A stretch of 64,000 nucleotides of DNA from the NCBI GenBank assembly GCA_002723255.1, contig PBNW01000056.1:1-64000 (forward strand), read 5' to 3'. Positions 63,874-64,000 of the stretch are shown one piece after another. Source of the stretch: Pelagibacterium sp. GTDB lineage: Bacteria > Pseudomonadota > Alphaproteobacteria > Rhizobiales > Devosiaceae. The notes under the pieces were generated by a model, which was given only the letters and a program-made list of their open reading frames with translations, was not told where the DNA came from and did not search any database. Numbering within the stretch: the stretch's first letter is position 1; the number at the start of each line of letters is the position of its first letter. The translations under genes were made by a program, and so were the position numbers.

Positions 63874-63924
63874 GTCTGTAATCGATTGCAACCCGCGCAG
63901 CCTGTGCATTTGTAATCGATTACA
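63846..63924. promoter_or_regulatory. Three LacI/GalR-type operators
   Basis: A perfect palindrome TGTAATCGATTACA lies at 63911-63924. TGTAATCGATTGCA (one mismatch) is at 63877-63890. A half-matching copy ending ATCGATTACA is at 63846-63859, overlapping the promoter. Centres are 31 and 34 bases apart. The central CG palindrome with TGTAA arms is typical of LacI-family sites. Confidence 0.75.
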
Positions 63925-64000
63925 TCTCCGTGTCGCGGAGGCCGTGTGTTGAGGAGCCACGGTACGGTTGATGGAGGAGGGGCGAGACAATCGCCTTGAG

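Overview
The window looks like chromosome from an alphaproteobacterium of the order Hyphomicrobiales (Rhizobiales), most likely family Devosiaceae (Devosia/Pelagibacterium-like). The reasons are the GC-rich sequence, the gene order bpt-RDD-hemB, the DUF6163-like/ldtR/ldtP group, glyA-nrdR-ribD-ribE-ribH-nusB, plsX-fabH-ihfA-merR, COX15 next to DUF2842, rplM-rpsI, and an alaC-hom-glpX-recJ order. No rRNA, prophage, insertion sequence or CRISPR array was found. The taxonomic call is inference from gene content and family knowledge. No search was run.

Layout. 1-7 kb: the end of a probable parC, a membrane EEP hydrolase, bpt, an RDD protein, an SDR enzyme, a metal-efflux transporter divergent from its MerR regulator, a secreted alpha/beta hydrolase, and hemB. 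7-20 kb: the LdtR/L,D-transpeptidase cell-wall group, one-carbon and riboflavin genes, nusB, a BamE-like lipoprotein, a cytochrome bc1 assembly chaperone, fatty-acid initiation (plsX, fabH), IHF-alpha and a MerR-like regulator. 20.5-24.2 kb: a complete iron-siderophore ABC importer. 24-26.7 kb: a kinase-like gene, a secreted SH3/crystallin-like protein and tRNA-Pro. 27-34.7 kb: an exopolysaccharide locus (polymerase/ligase, initiating sugar transferase, glycosyltransferase, export lipoprotein, chain-length protein, deacetylase). 34.7-41.6 kb: heme A synthase, ribosomal proteins L13 and S9, an ABC-2 exporter, a sterol-type glycosyltransferase and argC. 41.8-49.9 kb: aminotransferase, homoserine dehydrogenase, glpX, small envelope proteins, recJ and cfa. 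50-55 kb: a second siderophore ABC operon with two binding proteins. 55-64 kb: SDR, M20 dipeptidase, EAL protein, two tRNA-Glu, an M15 peptidase, glyoxalase, a double cold-shock protein, DUF192, a universal stress protein, tRNA-Arg and a DEAD-box helicase. The window ends in a LacI-type promoter region for a gene beyond the edge.

The most unusual observations are these. (1) Homoserine dehydrogenase carries an in-frame N-terminal XRE-like helix-turn-helix of about 67 residues, and its start codon lies inside a 14-bp inverted repeat, which suggests autoregulation by a metabolic enzyme. (2) Both siderophore operons carry TGA-N9-TCA sites of the rhizobial RirA iron-responsive type, two at one promoter and one at the other. 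(3) Three LacI-type operators sit about three helical turns apart at the right edge. (4) The exopolysaccharide co-polymerase has a kinase-like tail with no visible P-loop. (5) A family of nested palindromic repeats follows several genes.
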